Origin: Pyxicephalus adspersus
Lineage: Eukaryota > Chordata > Amphibia > Anura > Pyxicephalidae
Direction of reading: 5' to 3'
Length of the DNA: 64,000 bases
Assembly (NCBI RefSeq): GCF_032062135.1
Contig: NC_092859.1
Location: 39,680,308 to 39,744,307 of the forward strand
In this document: one piece after another, positions 1 through 10,142 of the stretch
How the letters are laid out: each line of letters starts with the position of its first letter
Position numbering within the stretch: position 1 is the stretch's first letter
Notes under the pieces: generated by a model
Databases searched by the model: none
Told to the model about the DNA's origin: nothing
Seen by the model: only the letters and a program-made list of their open reading frames with translations
Program-made: the position numbers and the translations under genes

Positions 1-1004
1 CAGCCAAATGTCACCTCAAAGGCTTCTGCACACTGTTACAAAATAGGAAGAAAGTAACTGATCAATGTTAGGTGGTTTTATTTACTGATATAAAACACTT
101 GAAAACAAAAAAAATTGCATAGAAGAAAATTATCCCCTTTATAGATCCTTATGACAGACACCAAATAGGCTGTGCCAGCCATACATAGACACGTAACCAC
201 TTAGAGGCCAGCAAAACAGCAATCACATGGTGTCTGGGGGCCATTGTATTCAGAACCATACACCGCTGTTCTGAGGTCCTGGCTCAGCCAACAGAACTAC
301 CTGGTCAACATAGGCCATTTGCTATTTAGCTCATAACGCACCTAAAAGGGCACCACCCATCCAGAAGGTACTTGGGCAAGCAGATGACCTCACAATATCA
401 TTAAATACAGCAAGCTTGCACATAATGTTGTATTATGACAGATGAGTCCTGAACTAATGTGTACTGTACCATCCTGTGTCAGAAGCATGCACCACAGGAG
501 TTCCCATTCTGTGTATTCTTGCTCGATATTATTTCTTTGTGAGAACTATTTGCAGTTTTTAGCCACCCAAGTTAAAAAAATTACCCAGCTCCCAAAACAT
601 AAATCTTGCTAGAAAGCAAATGTGGACAAAGTGCTACATTGTTCTTACAGTTCCCCAGTGTCAGATGTGCTATGCCCCAAAAGACTGCATCTTGCATAGA
701 TCTGTGCCTATTTAAATGGCTGCCTGGCATCTCCATCTGGGCCAATTTCAGGTTGGGTCACCTGTGAAGTAATAGCTGGTAATATTCTTTCTTCTATTAG
801 GCCTCACTCCCTTGTACTGCTGTGGATAGTTTCTATTGAATGCCATGAATCAATAGCAAGCCCATGTTACATCAGTACTGGAACAAATCATTCTCCCCCC
901 ATTTAAGATCTCAGTTTTAATACCCCGAGAGAGTTTTAAATTTGACAGAAGCTGTACTCCATTATCATTGACAGTACCACACAATATTTTGAAAAACAGC
1001 TCAT

Positions 1005-1010
1005 TTTATT
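1005..1010 (-). terminator. ZP4 polyadenylation signal overlapping the stop codon
   Basis: The minus strand reads GCT TAA TAAAATG, so AATAAA shares its first two bases with the stop codon. The 3' UTR would be only some 15-25 nt. Mammalian ZP genes are also known for almost absent 3' UTRs, which supports the call. Confidence 0.8.
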
Positions 1011-1166
1011 AAGCATTTACAGAGGTCAATGGACAATTTTCTGTTTTGCTTTCAACTCTGTTCCATCTTCTGTACAGGCTAGAACCAACAAGGATAACTG
1101 CCAAGACACAGCCAACAACTGCTGTTCCTTTCAGCCAAAGCATGTAGGGACTAGAAGCCAGGTCAT
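1009..1166 (-). CDS. zp4: ZP4 exon 12: transmembrane anchor, tail and stop
   Basis: 158 nt, residues 496-547 and a TAA stop at 1011-1009. [19 protein letters not shown] is the membrane span, followed by a basic RRW and a 20-residue tail ending TSVNA. Acceptor TTGGCATAG. The same exon, minus its first 40 nt or so, is present at 13.5 kb. Confidence 0.9.
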
Positions 1167-4100
1167 CTATGCCAAGAAATAAAAAGTACATTTAAAGCAC
1201 AAACATTTACTTACAAGTAAAACATGTAGCCATATCTCATCAGTTTTCACTGGTTTAGTAATGTGTGTGAGACAAGCAGTTAACAGTCTTACAATTTCAT
1301 AAAGCAATCCAAACTGTACTAGATGATTTGGGAATGTAGAATTGTACAAAGGTCCATCTGTTTTAGCTTAATAAAGTTATGCCCTCCCCCCCATATGACC
1401 AGAAGCAAGCTCAGCCCTGCAGTTTCTGCATTCCAATTGCCCCTCCAGATACGAGGTCTGGTTGGAACATGTCACTACACCATGAAAACCAGATAAGAAA
1501 GGGGTTTTCAAAATGACAACCAAGTCAACTATAGGAATTCTAAAATTTGCTTCCTACTAAAAGCTTATTTAGATTTAATGACTAGAAGTCCATATATCAC
1601 ATAATTTTATATGTTTTTTTTTGCTGGTTACAGTATAAAAGACTAAGCCTAGTATGGCATCCATTATATACACACATATTTTCCTTAAAATTTGTATTGT
1701 GAATCCTACTGCACATTTAAGTACTGTGAAAAAAGTTTTAAACATTACATAAACAAATGCTCACCAGTCTCCACTTCAGCAAGATCTTGATCTGAATCAA
1801 AGGCATCATCCCCACTGAAGATCACAGGTCCATCAGAAGTTACAGTTAGTGATTGCCTCTCGACCGTATTAGCCATTCTCCCTGCAATAAGACAACTCTG
1901 GCTATTAAAACTGGAATCAGATCAACTGTGGAAAGTCATGAGAGCAAAAAGCTTTAGAGTGACTCTAATGCAACAACTATATCTGTTAATTAGAAGGAGT
2001 TAAACTATACTAAACATGATCCAAAAAGAAAGTATGGAAAGCCAGAAAGTTTAGAATAGGACATTTAAAGCCATCCTACTTTTCCTTTGTGGGCAGTTCA
2101 CAATGCAGGAATCTGTAGCAGATGGGACACATACTGAGGCGCTGCAGTGAAAGAATACCTGTAGGAGAAAAGGCAATATCTCATCACTTAAGCCACAAAG
2201 CAAGAATCCATTTAAGGTACAAAGTATTGTATCAAAGAATCATTCCCCTTTATTGGCCAATCACTCACTTTGAGATGCTGAGGTTAACTTGTTTTCTCAT
2301 CACTAATGATAATTAAAAGGCACTATAATTTTACTTTTTATTCTGTGTTCATAGATACTGGCATAAAACATACAAAATCACCAACTGTATTACCATCTTC
2401 TGCATCATAAACATATGAACAACAAGCAGAATGACTGAGCACAGGCAGTTTTCAAAGTATTAACAAATAACCAAAGAAAGAAATAGAAAGCAAAATAAAA
2501 GAGGGGGAGGGGCACAGCATTGCAGGCCAGATTGAGTAAAGAGCAATAATTCAGTGATATCCTCTGCATTCAAAACAGATCGGCATTATCAGCCCCACTG
2601 TATTCTGAAAGGTATGCTTGAGTAGTGGTATACCGTATCCAATAGAACCAAGTATTTCGGTATTTATCCGTTCTACCATCCCGGCTGGTAATAAGGTCTT
2701 TTATTGCCATAATGTCATTTACTCTTCTAAACAATTGTAACAAGGTGGGAGGAGTGGATTGTTTTCACAGGGCTGGAATACAGGCCTTAGCAGCATTTAA
2801 AAGATGTTTGAGTAGAGAAGCATCTTGTTAGACCAATCATTTAAATGTAAAAGGGCTAGCTCCGGGCTGTTACATATATCTACTAGATTCCCCGCTCCCT
2901 CCATGAACGAGACCTAGGATCTGATGCGCCTGGGGGAAACACCAGGTGTCCCAGAATAGGAGACAGTGGCGAAGGGTAAGTACACACACCAGAGACCCTG
3001 AAATAATTCTGCACAACACGGAGGGTTGTTCCTATCAGGGGCAGCTTGAGAATGGGAGATGATAGTGTCTGGAGAGGACCACATGGCCCCTGCTAACGGT
3101 AGATTGGTAATGGCTCCCTCAAGCCTTACCCATGGCTTAAGGTCTCCATTTCTGCACCAGTCTATCAATGGTCCCACATGTGTAGCCTGGTGGTACAATA
3201 GGGGGTCAGGAAAGGCAATACCCCCACACACACACTTTAGGCAACCTTAAAACCCAGCGCCGGATACGAGGGCTGTCACCCCCCCCCCCCAGACAAAGCA
3301 GAGAAATTTCTGCCTAAACCTGCATAGTACCTGTTGTGGGATATAAACCGGGAGGGTTTGAAGCAAATATAGCAATCTCAGCATAATATTCGTTTTCAGA
3401 ATATTGCATCTACCGAACCATGAGAATGCATGTTGCTTCCACCTCTGCAGGTCCTGTTAACCACTGAGGACAAATCCTCAGTGGAAATCCTCAGTGGTTA
3501 ACCACTGAGGACAAATCCTTAGGGATCCTGGTGCCCAAATACAAGATATCTGATTTTGCCCACTAAAAAAGGAAAGCACGGTGTCAGGGAGTCCACTAAC
3601 GAGCAGGTAATGTAATGGATAATGCCTCTGACTTCTGCAAATTAGATAACACTGAATATCTATGGACCTCATGTAATAAATTAGGCAAAGAGACCCTAGG
3701 AGGGGAGGAAAAAAAAAAAAAAAAACCGGCATAGGCTGCCACTTTATGCACCTGACCATGTACAGCAATCCCATGAATACTTGGGGGTTTGCTCTAACTT
3801 GCCTCAGAAAATGTTCCAGGACCAGTATAAATGAGAGGAGACAGGGGCAGCCCTGTCGTAAAAGGCATTCTTGATAACCAAGTTTTCAACTGTCTTACCA
3901 GTCCACCAAGAGCAACCTGGGTGTTGGGATCCACAAAAGTAAAGGTGCTGACCATAAAACGCTGGTAATGGCTCGGAAAAGCTAAGTTTTCTGAAGGTGC
4001 TCCAACAGCAAGCCTTTCAGTCAGGTAGTTGTCTCCAGGAAATGGGCAACTTAAAAAACAAAATAAGCTAGTTTGTAAAGCTCAATTTATTTGTGGTAGT

Positions 4101-4318
4101 ACATGATCCTCTCATCTAATGCTACTTACCCATTAAACAAGATTGGCCATTGAGGATCATCAATTGGATTAGCAGAATTGGTTGCCCAGCAATTGTCCAA
4201 GACAAGAACCAGGTTGGGATCATTTCGGTTTAGAATATGAACCTCCACAAAGACAGGTTCTCGGAGCACTTTTACTATGGGGTAGTCTTCTTCAGCAAAG
4301 TATGAACTATATGCTCCA

Positions 4319-4360
<42 letters not shown>

Positions 4361-5704
4361 TACTTACATCATGGTCAGAAGCACAGAATTCAACTATTGG
4401 GCATGACTAATCCTGTATGTCACTGATGGTCTACACTGCCATTTTTAATTAATTGTGTTATGTAAATAAGTACACAATAGACTAGTAGCAGCTTTATATG
4501 TGTTATACCAACAAGCTGCATATAGGCATTGCCCATTCTATACATCAGATCATTTACTTTTACATTAAGGTTAGAAGATTAATCTTTATGGATTGATATA
4601 CATTACACCTGTATTCCATTCACCAAGGTGGCAGACATGCGCCCTTACAAGACAGGGTTTCCAGATTTAAATGAGCAAGAGGCCCTATCCCACAATAAAT
4701 GCCCTTTCCTCCTGGGAGCAGGTGGGTCTGGTTCTCATGTCCAGGGGAGGGGGGCACTACATGATTCTTGCCCTTTTATTTGGGAAAACCAGATCCCTAA
4801 TGACTTTTGAAGGGAAATGGGTTTGATGCCTCCTTAACTATCCAGGGTGTGTCCCTAGTCTATTGAAGGGTCAGGTTTCACAATCATGGGGGGGAACATT
4901 CCCTTTTTTAACTCGTAACAAAGGACCCCACATGACAAGCATTTTGTGCCAGAAAAATACTGTTTTTGTGATAAGTAACCCATTTTAGGGGTGAATGAAT
5001 AAAGAGATTTAGTGAAAGGTTCTATTTTGAATGTATGTGCAATAAGGGATTGAAAAAATATTTAGAAATAAGGATATTTTCTTTAGGACCCCATTCCCAA
5101 TTATGTTGGTCAGTTTAGAAATGGGGTTTAGTAGTAGATGGTCCAATTTATTATAATAGAAACCATGATTGAGCAAAAGTTGATTTAAGGTTTCCTTAGA
5201 GATGCATTGTATATTTTTTAGATATTACATGTTGTAGTGCCCTGTATGGACTCTTTCCCCCTAACCCCCACACCTGGTCAATAGTGTCCATCTTGCTTTA
5301 GCCACACCTGGCCATGCCCTGCCCACCATTTTCAAATGTGGGAGTTTATGAGTGACAATTGCCATACAACACATTACCTGTAGCTAGTCTCATTTCCAGA
5401 AAGAGAGGTCCTTGAGTGGACACTGGAGATGGTGGTGGGAAGGTCAGCACTTCGATTTCCAGAGGGACAACATCGGTTTTTCCATAAGTGCAGCGGACAG
5501 TTATTCTAAGTCAGAGCATTACAATCCAAATTAACAAAGTTGAACAAGCAATGGTTTGTGCCAAATGTGGAAAGGCAAGGTCATACGTTTGTATACTTCC
5601 ACTTTCCAAATCTGGTATCTTACCTTACAGTGCTGTCCCTTGTGATAGAGTATCCTTGCCATGTTTGTATTACTTTTGTTGCAACAAGTGTGCTTTCATA
5701 GATC

Positions 5705-5746
<42 letters not shown>

Positions 5747-7884
5747 GATATGCTTACATAATGGTCAAAAAGCACAGAATGCAACCATTGAGAATGACTA
5801 ATCCTGTACTTCACTCATGTTCTACTCATTTTATTTAATGGTATAGGTATACAAGATAGAAGTTCACATGATAGATTAGTAGCAGTTTATATGTGTTATA
5901 CCAATAAGCTGCATATCAAAGGCATGGCCTGTTCTTATACATCAGATCATATCATTAAACATGTGCATTAGTTAAAATTAAAATATTTTGTTTAATTAAA
6001 TCTTATATGGATTGATCATTAACCAAGGTGGCAAACACCTCCCCCTATTAAACAGGACTTCCGGGTAAAATAAGCAAATGGCCAACATTCATAGGAGAAC
6101 ACAAGCCTTAAAAAAAACCCACATGACCAGGATTTTTGCAATAATCCATTTTAGGCGTGTATGAATAAAGAGATTTGGTGAAGGTTTTGTTTTGGATGTA
6201 TGTGCAACAAAGGGATGGGAAAAATATTCAGCATTAAAGGAACATATCTTCAAGATTCCTTTCCTAATTATGTTGTCCAATTTAGAAATGTGACTTAGTT
6301 AGCAGATGGTCTAATTTATTAGGATAGAACCACCAACTGAGCAAAGTTGATTTATGGTTTCCTTAGAGATGCATTGTATATTTTGAGATATTACATGTTG
6401 TTGTAGTACAACTGTATGGATCCCTTCCCCAACCCCCCTCCCCCCACCTGGTCAATAGTGTCCATCTTGCTTTAGTCACAACTGGCCATGCCCTGCCCAC
6501 CATTTTCAAGTGTGTGAGTTTATGGGTGACAATTGCCATATAACACATTACCTGTAGCTAGTCTCATTTCCAGAAAGAGAGGTCCTTGAGTGGACACTGG
6601 AGATGGTGGCGGCAAGGTCAGCACTTCGATTTCCAGAGGGACAACATCAGTTTTTCCATACGTGCAGCGGACAGTTATTCTAAGTCAGAGCATTACAATT
6701 CAAATTACCACAAGTTGAACAAGCCATGGTTTCTGCCGAATGTGGAGAAAGCAATGTCATACGTTTGTATACTCCCATTTTCCCCAAATCTGTTATCTTA
6801 CCTTACAGTGCTGTCCCTTGTGATAGAGTATCCTTGCCATGTTTGTATTACTTTTGTTGCAACAAGTGTGCTTTCATAGATCATGTCATCAAGAGCCTGT
6901 TCAAATAGGGGAAAAAAAAAAAAAATGACCAATCTACCATGCAATTGGTTTTAGTATAAAAACAGTGACTACACCAATATGATAAACCAGCTGACTTTCT
7001 TCCATCCAACTCCCCTTCCTGGTTCTCACCAATTAACATGCTAACAATACAGGCCATTTTTTATTTTATGGTCCAAGAAGATTTATTGCCATTTAGACAG
7101 GGCAACGATCCCCCCCCCCCCCCCCCCCAACTCCTGCTTTCAGCAGTTTCTCCTCAATAGCCATTATTCAGTCTACCATACTTGTTAAATATATCTTACC
7201 TGGTTTACAACATTGCATGCCAAAGGAAATGTAAAGCCAACAAATGAGTTGGTTTTTGAAACGCTCAAACTGGGGCATGAGGTGGAGTCCACACCAATCA
7301 AACTGACTGAATCCAGTATTAAAGATGGCAACGTGAGGTCTTTGGACACAACCACCACCATGTTGTTGTCATCAGTACATTGGGCAGTCACTATAAAAAG
7401 AAATGCACGTTAGTGGAAAGACTCACCATCATTTGGCTTCCATTACCTAAAAGCAAATACTAGAGACAAAAAAAAAAAAATGAAACTTCTGGCCCTAGAT
7501 AGCCACTTGATATGCCTGCAAGTGGAACATTTGTTTAAGCCATCAATAACCCTCCACTGCAGTACTTTGTGCGACACACACACACACACACACACACACT
7601 TTACATTGGGTGATATTTGCAAAGCTTCAGGAAAATCATTGTAATGAAAACAAATCTAGTTATCCATTGTTCACCTTTAGAAAATATGAATCAGATCTCA
7701 GATACCTTGGGACAAGTTAAGCCTTTATACACAGACATCTAAGGCTGGGTCTATATGGGTGTTTTTTAAAACATGTAAATGTTCCTATTGCATTTAAAGT
7801 GCTGGAAAACGCCTATGCTGCATTTTCAACTAATTTCCATATTAAGTGTTAAATGCAGGAAAATGTCCCTTTGAAATCAATAGA

Positions 7885-7924
<40 letters not shown>

Positions 7925-10101
7925 ATTGCAAGCAAGAGCCAAAAACGTGCCTCAAGGAAACATCCTGGTGTAAATTAATCCATTGGGATTTCAAACAAGG
8001 GCTTTAAAAGCCTCAGGTTAAACATTGGGGAAACAGCCCATGTGGAGCAAGCCTAAAATAGTGTTTCAAACTTACATTTATTTCCATAGTAACAGGGATT
8101 TCCAGGGTCATTTTGTGTGTAGCAACATCCAACACCTTCACAAAGCTCTCTGGACACACTTGTGTTAGCACATGGCATACGGTCAGCTCTTGGGATAGCA
8201 GCACATTCATCAATACTGGGAGCATCCATTGCTTTGGAAAAATTATAGTTAGTACAAGGCAGCAATTCAGGCAATACTGTACACACCCCTTCCTCCCTAT
8301 TCCATATAATTGTTCTTTTATCAGACTGCAATTCAACTGGGATGGTATGTGATCCCTACAAATGGGGTGTTAGTTGGCCAAAGATTTGTCATGTGGTAGG
8401 CCAGACCTCTGGAATTCATTAATATATAGGCCCAAACAGGTAAAAACGCAAGCATAGCAAGGCCAAGTACAGAAAAAAAAAAAAAAAAAAAATTCACATT
8501 CATGTAATGCACCACAGATTTGGGACTGCCACACACACACTAATCAAATCCAGATTTTAAGTCAAAATTCACCTGGAAGAAGTGGGCACTTGAGATCCTT
8601 TTTGTGGTACTGGGGTTTTCCATCATGGAGAACTTCTTCTAGACTGATAGTCATAATGTGTTCCCCTTCCTGAAGTCAGATAAAAGCCAAAGTACACGTT
8701 TTAAGCAGTTGAAATAGAAATAGTCTCATCAATTGTACACCCATCCCATACCTCAATGTCCAGCGACAGGGGAAATCCCCCCAGTAGAGGAGATGGTTTT
8801 ATTGCCAAGATGCTCCATATTGAGAACTTATTCAGCATGAAATTTACTGGAAATAAGAAGTCACACAAACAGAACATAGTTCTGAATGGATAGGTTAACT
8901 TCCTTTCAATGTTCTCATTCACCCCCATGAACTTGTCAGTAGATAAATAGAAGGAAATCCTCCTAACAATGCTCATATGAGCCCACCTTTGTTTTAAAAT
9001 TTAATCCAAAACAAAAGCAGGTCACACCAAAGCTCAGGTAAACTAAAAGCCTGGAAATTATGCATCAACCACACCAAGACCATCATTCCAGTCTTTTCCT
9101 ATTTCAACCAGAAGGTTTTCTATGAGGTAATTGAGCTCCCACCATTTTTGCCAGCTTACCTGTTCTTTGACAAAGCAGCCATCAAATGAAGCAGTAACCA
9201 TTATAGATCCATCAGAATCCTGTCCTACCCATGTGCCACAGGCTGAGCTATTATGCAGATAATGAGGTTTTCCATTATGATCTAAAAAATAAAGTTATAT
9301 TTTAGTAAGTTGCTAGACAAGTGCAGGTTTAGGGCACCTGAATAATATTGGCATGTGTTCCTATTTTATTCTGACAAAGAATTCAGTCAAAGTATTAGGG
9401 ATTGAAGAACATTTTTAAAGCTTACATACATGCAAAACCCTTTTAGTTTTAAATAGAGCAGAGAAAGGTTAGACCCCTGTCACCATATACATACACAAAC
9501 ATTTTTGAATCTTCTATACTTTAGACATGGTGGCTGCATTAGCCATGGGAATGGTCTGATGGACATTTGACACTCAGCAGAAGACCTTCCTCTAAGCTTT
9601 ACATGTAGTATGCATCATGGGTTACAAAATTAAACATTAAAGCCAAGACCTCAGCATGCTAGTTATAGCACAAACATAGAACTATAATCCCCCATACAGA
9701 GGTAGAAAGGTGTGGGGTTGGCAAGTCTTGGGATGCAACAACTCATTTACAAAAAAGTGCTGTGTATTAAACAACCTGTACTGCAGTCTAATAGGACCCT
9801 GATCCCATTCATTTAAAGCTCATTCTATAGTCTGACCAGTATATTCATTTACTATAAAGGCTCATTTACAGTGACTGGCACATCCACAAAAAACACAAGT
9901 AACATTGATCCTAGAAAACAGTAAATGCTACTTTTACTCACCTATAACAGATAGCACAAAGGCTGCATCATCCAGAACAGAAGGAAGAGAATATTGCATG
10001 TAATCATACCCACAGCGCAAGCGGGATGGATCATCCCAAGAATCCAAACCACCAGCCACAAAACCACAGAGCCAAAGCACCCCTACAAGAGCCAACACCA
10101 T
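1009..10101 (-). CDS. zp4: Zona pellucida sperm-binding protein 4-like, 12 exons, complete
   Basis: Egg-coat glycoprotein, secreted by the growing oocyte and polymerised through its ZP domain. Coding exons in transcript order: 10101-9942, 9281-9160, 8669-8573, 8231-8076, 7390-7200, 6896-6802, 6679-6552, 4319-4130, 4049-3899, 2158-2080, 1881-1765, 1166-1009. All borders are GT/AG, phases agree, and the sum is 1,644 nt (547 residues; human ZP4 is about 540). Order of parts: signal peptide 1-18; Cys-containing N-terminal region (ZP-N1-like) to about 125; trefoil 131-176 with Cys 136, 147, 157, 162, 163 and 173; ZP domain from about 183 to 452; furin site RKRR 455-458; hydrophobic patch GPVIF near 474-478; transmembrane 509-527; 20-residue tail. 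The trefoil plus ZP layout without a long Pro/Gln-rich insert favours ZP4 over ZP1. Exon 7 also has a second copy at 5378-5505. Confidence 0.9.
1167..1764. other. ZP4 intron 11
   Basis: About 600 nt, AT-rich; nothing else recognised. Confidence 0.6.
1765..1881 (-). CDS. zp4: ZP4 exon 11: propeptide after the furin site
   Basis: 117 nt, residues 457-495. Encodes [18 protein letters not shown] and [20 protein letters not shown]. The GPVIF segment corresponds to the external hydrophobic patch that blocks early polymerisation of ZP proteins until the propeptide is cleaved off. The rest is acidic. Acceptor TTATTGCAG, donor GTGAGC. Confidence 0.86.
2080..2158 (-). CDS. zp4: ZP4 exon 10: last ZP-C cysteines and first half of furin site
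   Basis: 79 nt, residues 431-456 plus one base. Encodes [18 protein letters not shown] and IVNCPQRK. The HCSASVC block is typical of ZP-C. The chosen donor is GTAGGA after AGGAAAA; joined to exon 11 it gives RKRR, a furin cleavage site where this family has one. A donor one codon later would destroy the site and the phase. Confidence 0.88.
2159..2899. other. ZP4 intron 9, distal part
   Basis: AT-rich sequence before the LINE fragment; GT/AG intron interior with no coding sequence or motif recognised. The portion from about 2,620 may be the LINE 3' end. Confidence 0.5.
2900..3870 (-). mobile_element. LINE-1-type ORF2 fragment in ZP4 intron 9
   Basis: Minus-strand reading gives reverse transcriptase pieces in order: RQGCP with FILVLEHF near 3,820-3,860, [14 protein letters not shown] with a [12 protein letters not shown] stretch near 3,350-3,430, and [18 protein letters not shown] with PLIDWCRN at 3,150-3,231. 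This is the usual layout of an L1/Tx1-clade ORF2 after the YADD region. Stops and frameshifts are frequent, so it is dead. Left end uncertain. Confidence 0.7.
3899..4049 (-). CDS. zp4: ZP4 exon 9: ZP-C subdomain
   Basis: 151 nt, residues 380-430. Encodes [14 protein letters not shown], then [18 protein letters not shown] and TQVALGGL. The FPSHYQRF block is a hallmark of ZP1/ZP4. Donor GTAAGA. Sequence of a LINE-1-type ORF2 begins only about 30 nt beyond this donor. Confidence 0.92.
4130..4319 (-). CDS. zp4: ZP4 exon 8: ZP-C subdomain
   Basis: 190 nt, residues 317-379. Encodes [18 protein letters not shown] and, further on, [14 protein letters not shown], the conserved ZP-C cysteine block, then WPILFNG. 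The acceptor lies directly against a run of about 37 T on the transcribed strand (A-run 4322-4358 on plus). Donor GTAAGT. Confidence 0.92.
4322..4358. repeat. Poly(A) run of about 37 next to the ZP4 exon 8 acceptor
   Basis: Homopolymer on the plus strand; on the transcript it is a T tract that ends in the acceptor AG of exon 8, so it also serves as polypyrimidine tract. Confidence 0.9.
5378..5505 (-). CDS. zp4: ZP4 exon 7, distal duplicate copy, intact
   Basis: Same length (128 nt), same phases and same splice sites as the copy at 6552-6679. The differences I can see in the coding sequence are three silent changes and one Leu-to-Phe change (VLTF for VLTL), so the reading frame and nearly all residues are preserved. 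Either copy can join exon 6 to exon 8. Which one is used cannot be told from DNA alone. Confidence 0.8.
5624..5706 (-). pseudogene. Broken duplicate of ZP4 exon 6
   Basis: About 80 nt matching exon 6 from TATGAAAGCACAC to the donor GTAAGAT, without a visible base difference. The first part of the exon and its acceptor are gone: after GATCAT the sequence runs into a TA dinucleotide tract (5708-5743) with no AG in range. It is therefore probably never spliced in. Confidence 0.8.
5708..5743. repeat. (TA)n microsatellite
   Basis: About 18 TA units; it has replaced the acceptor and 5' end of the duplicated ZP4 exon 6. Confidence 0.95.
6552..6679 (-). CDS. zp4: ZP4 exon 7, proximal copy
   Basis: 128 nt, starting in phase 2 and ending in phase 1. 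Encodes [18 protein letters not shown], then [14 protein letters not shown], to MRLAT. Acceptor GACTTAG, donor GTAATG. Because 128 is not a multiple of three, joining this exon to its duplicate at 5378-5505 would break the frame, so a transcript can carry one or the other. This copy has Leu where the other has Phe. Confidence 0.85.
6802..6896 (-). CDS. zp4: ZP4 exon 6: end of ZP-N subdomain
   Basis: 95 nt, residues 243-273 plus two bases. Encodes [18 protein letters not shown] and then a segment ending SITRDSTVR. This is the only copy of exon 6 with a usable acceptor (TTTGAACAG); the duplicate at 5.6 kb lacks one. Donor GTAAGAT. Confidence 0.9.
7110..7128. repeat. Poly(C) tract
   Basis: Run of 19 C in ZP4 intron 5. 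Confidence 0.9.
7200..7390 (-). CDS. zp4: ZP4 exon 5: ZP-N subdomain
   Basis: 191 nt, residues 179-242. Starts [18 protein letters not shown] and ends [12 protein letters not shown]. This matches the opening of the ZP module in ZP4, where the QCT motif carries the first ZP-N cysteine. Preceded by TTTTTATAG, followed by GTAAGA. Confidence 0.92.
7574..7599. repeat. (CA)n microsatellite
   Basis: About 13 CA units in ZP4 intron 4. Confidence 0.95.
7741..8060. mobile_element. MITE with imperfect terminal inverted repeats in ZP4 intron 4
   Basis: Ends AAGGCTGGGTCTATATGGGT and, inverted, AGGCTTGCTCCACATGGGC. The interior holds a 34-nt T run. The same left end recurs near 19,480. A non-autonomous DNA transposon is likely; superfamily not settled. 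Confidence 0.55.
8076..8231 (-). CDS. zp4: ZP4 exon 4: trefoil (P-type) domain
   Basis: 156 nt, residues 127-178. The six-cysteine trefoil pattern is complete (Cys 136, 147, 157, 162, 163, 173), including the core [18 protein letters not shown]. Trefoil domains sit just before the ZP domain in ZP1 and ZP4 only. CANTS holds an N-glycosylation sequon. Acceptor CCAAAG, donor GTAAG. Confidence 0.93.
8573..8669 (-). CDS. zp4: ZP4 exon 3: N-terminal extracellular region
   Basis: 97 nt, 32 codons plus one base (residues 95-126). Encodes [18 protein letters not shown] and then the segment leading to KDLKCPLLP. Acceptor TGACTTCAG, donor GTGAAT. The split codon with exon 4 gives Ala127. Confidence 0.87.
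9160..9281 (-). CDS. zp4: ZP4 exon 2: N-terminal extracellular region
   Basis: 122 nt, residues 54-94, entered in phase 1 and left in phase 0. Encodes [18 protein letters not shown] and on to DGCFVKEQ. The NSS triplet is an N-glycosylation sequon and the two cysteines belong to the ZP-N1-like region. Acceptor TTTTTTAG, donor GTAAGC. Confidence 0.88.
9282..9941. other. ZP4 intron 1
   Basis: 660 nt, AT-rich, no recognised element. Confidence 0.6.
9942..10101 (-). CDS. zp4: ZP4 exon 1: start codon and signal peptide
   Basis: Encodes residues 1-53 plus one base. The ATG at 10101-10099 opens [18 protein letters not shown], a classic signal peptide, followed by [13 protein letters not shown]. The frame stays open upstream through the promoter, but this ATG is chosen because it starts the hydrophobic signal and lies 42 nt below a TATA box. 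Donor GTGAGT. This exon is the one re-used in the collapsed copy at 13.6 kb. Confidence 0.9.
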
Positions 10102-10142
10102 CTTTCCAGCAGCTACCAATACCAGCACTAGCTGAAATTCAC

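Larger units (their letters stand above)
4359..5747. repeat. Internal tandem duplication, unit A (ZP4 introns and exon 7 copy)
   Basis: This 1.39 kb unit and the next (5748-6906) share the same order of landmarks: a GCACAGAAT segment, GTGTTATACCAA, ATACATCAGATCAT, CAAGGTGGCA, a TTAGAGATGCATTG segment, TGTCCATCTTGC, the exon 7 copy, and the exon 6 remnant. The exons are nearly identical while intron parts show indels and many substitutions. Confidence 0.85.
5748..6906. repeat. Internal tandem duplication, unit B
   Basis: 1.16 kb partner of unit A, carrying the functional exon 6 and one exon 7. It is shorter than unit A because of intron deletions. Unit A ends in a TA repeat and unit B ends in a short A run. 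Confidence 0.85.

Noticed and set aside
2914..3231. 105-codon minus-strand frame as a separate gene
   Set aside because: Its residues are those of a LINE-1 ORF2 C-terminal part, within an intron.
1009..10101. ZP1 as the identity of the egg-coat gene
   Set aside because: ZP1 also has a trefoil, but is usually longer with a Pro/Gln-rich region; length and N-terminal layout fit ZP4. Not fully excluded.
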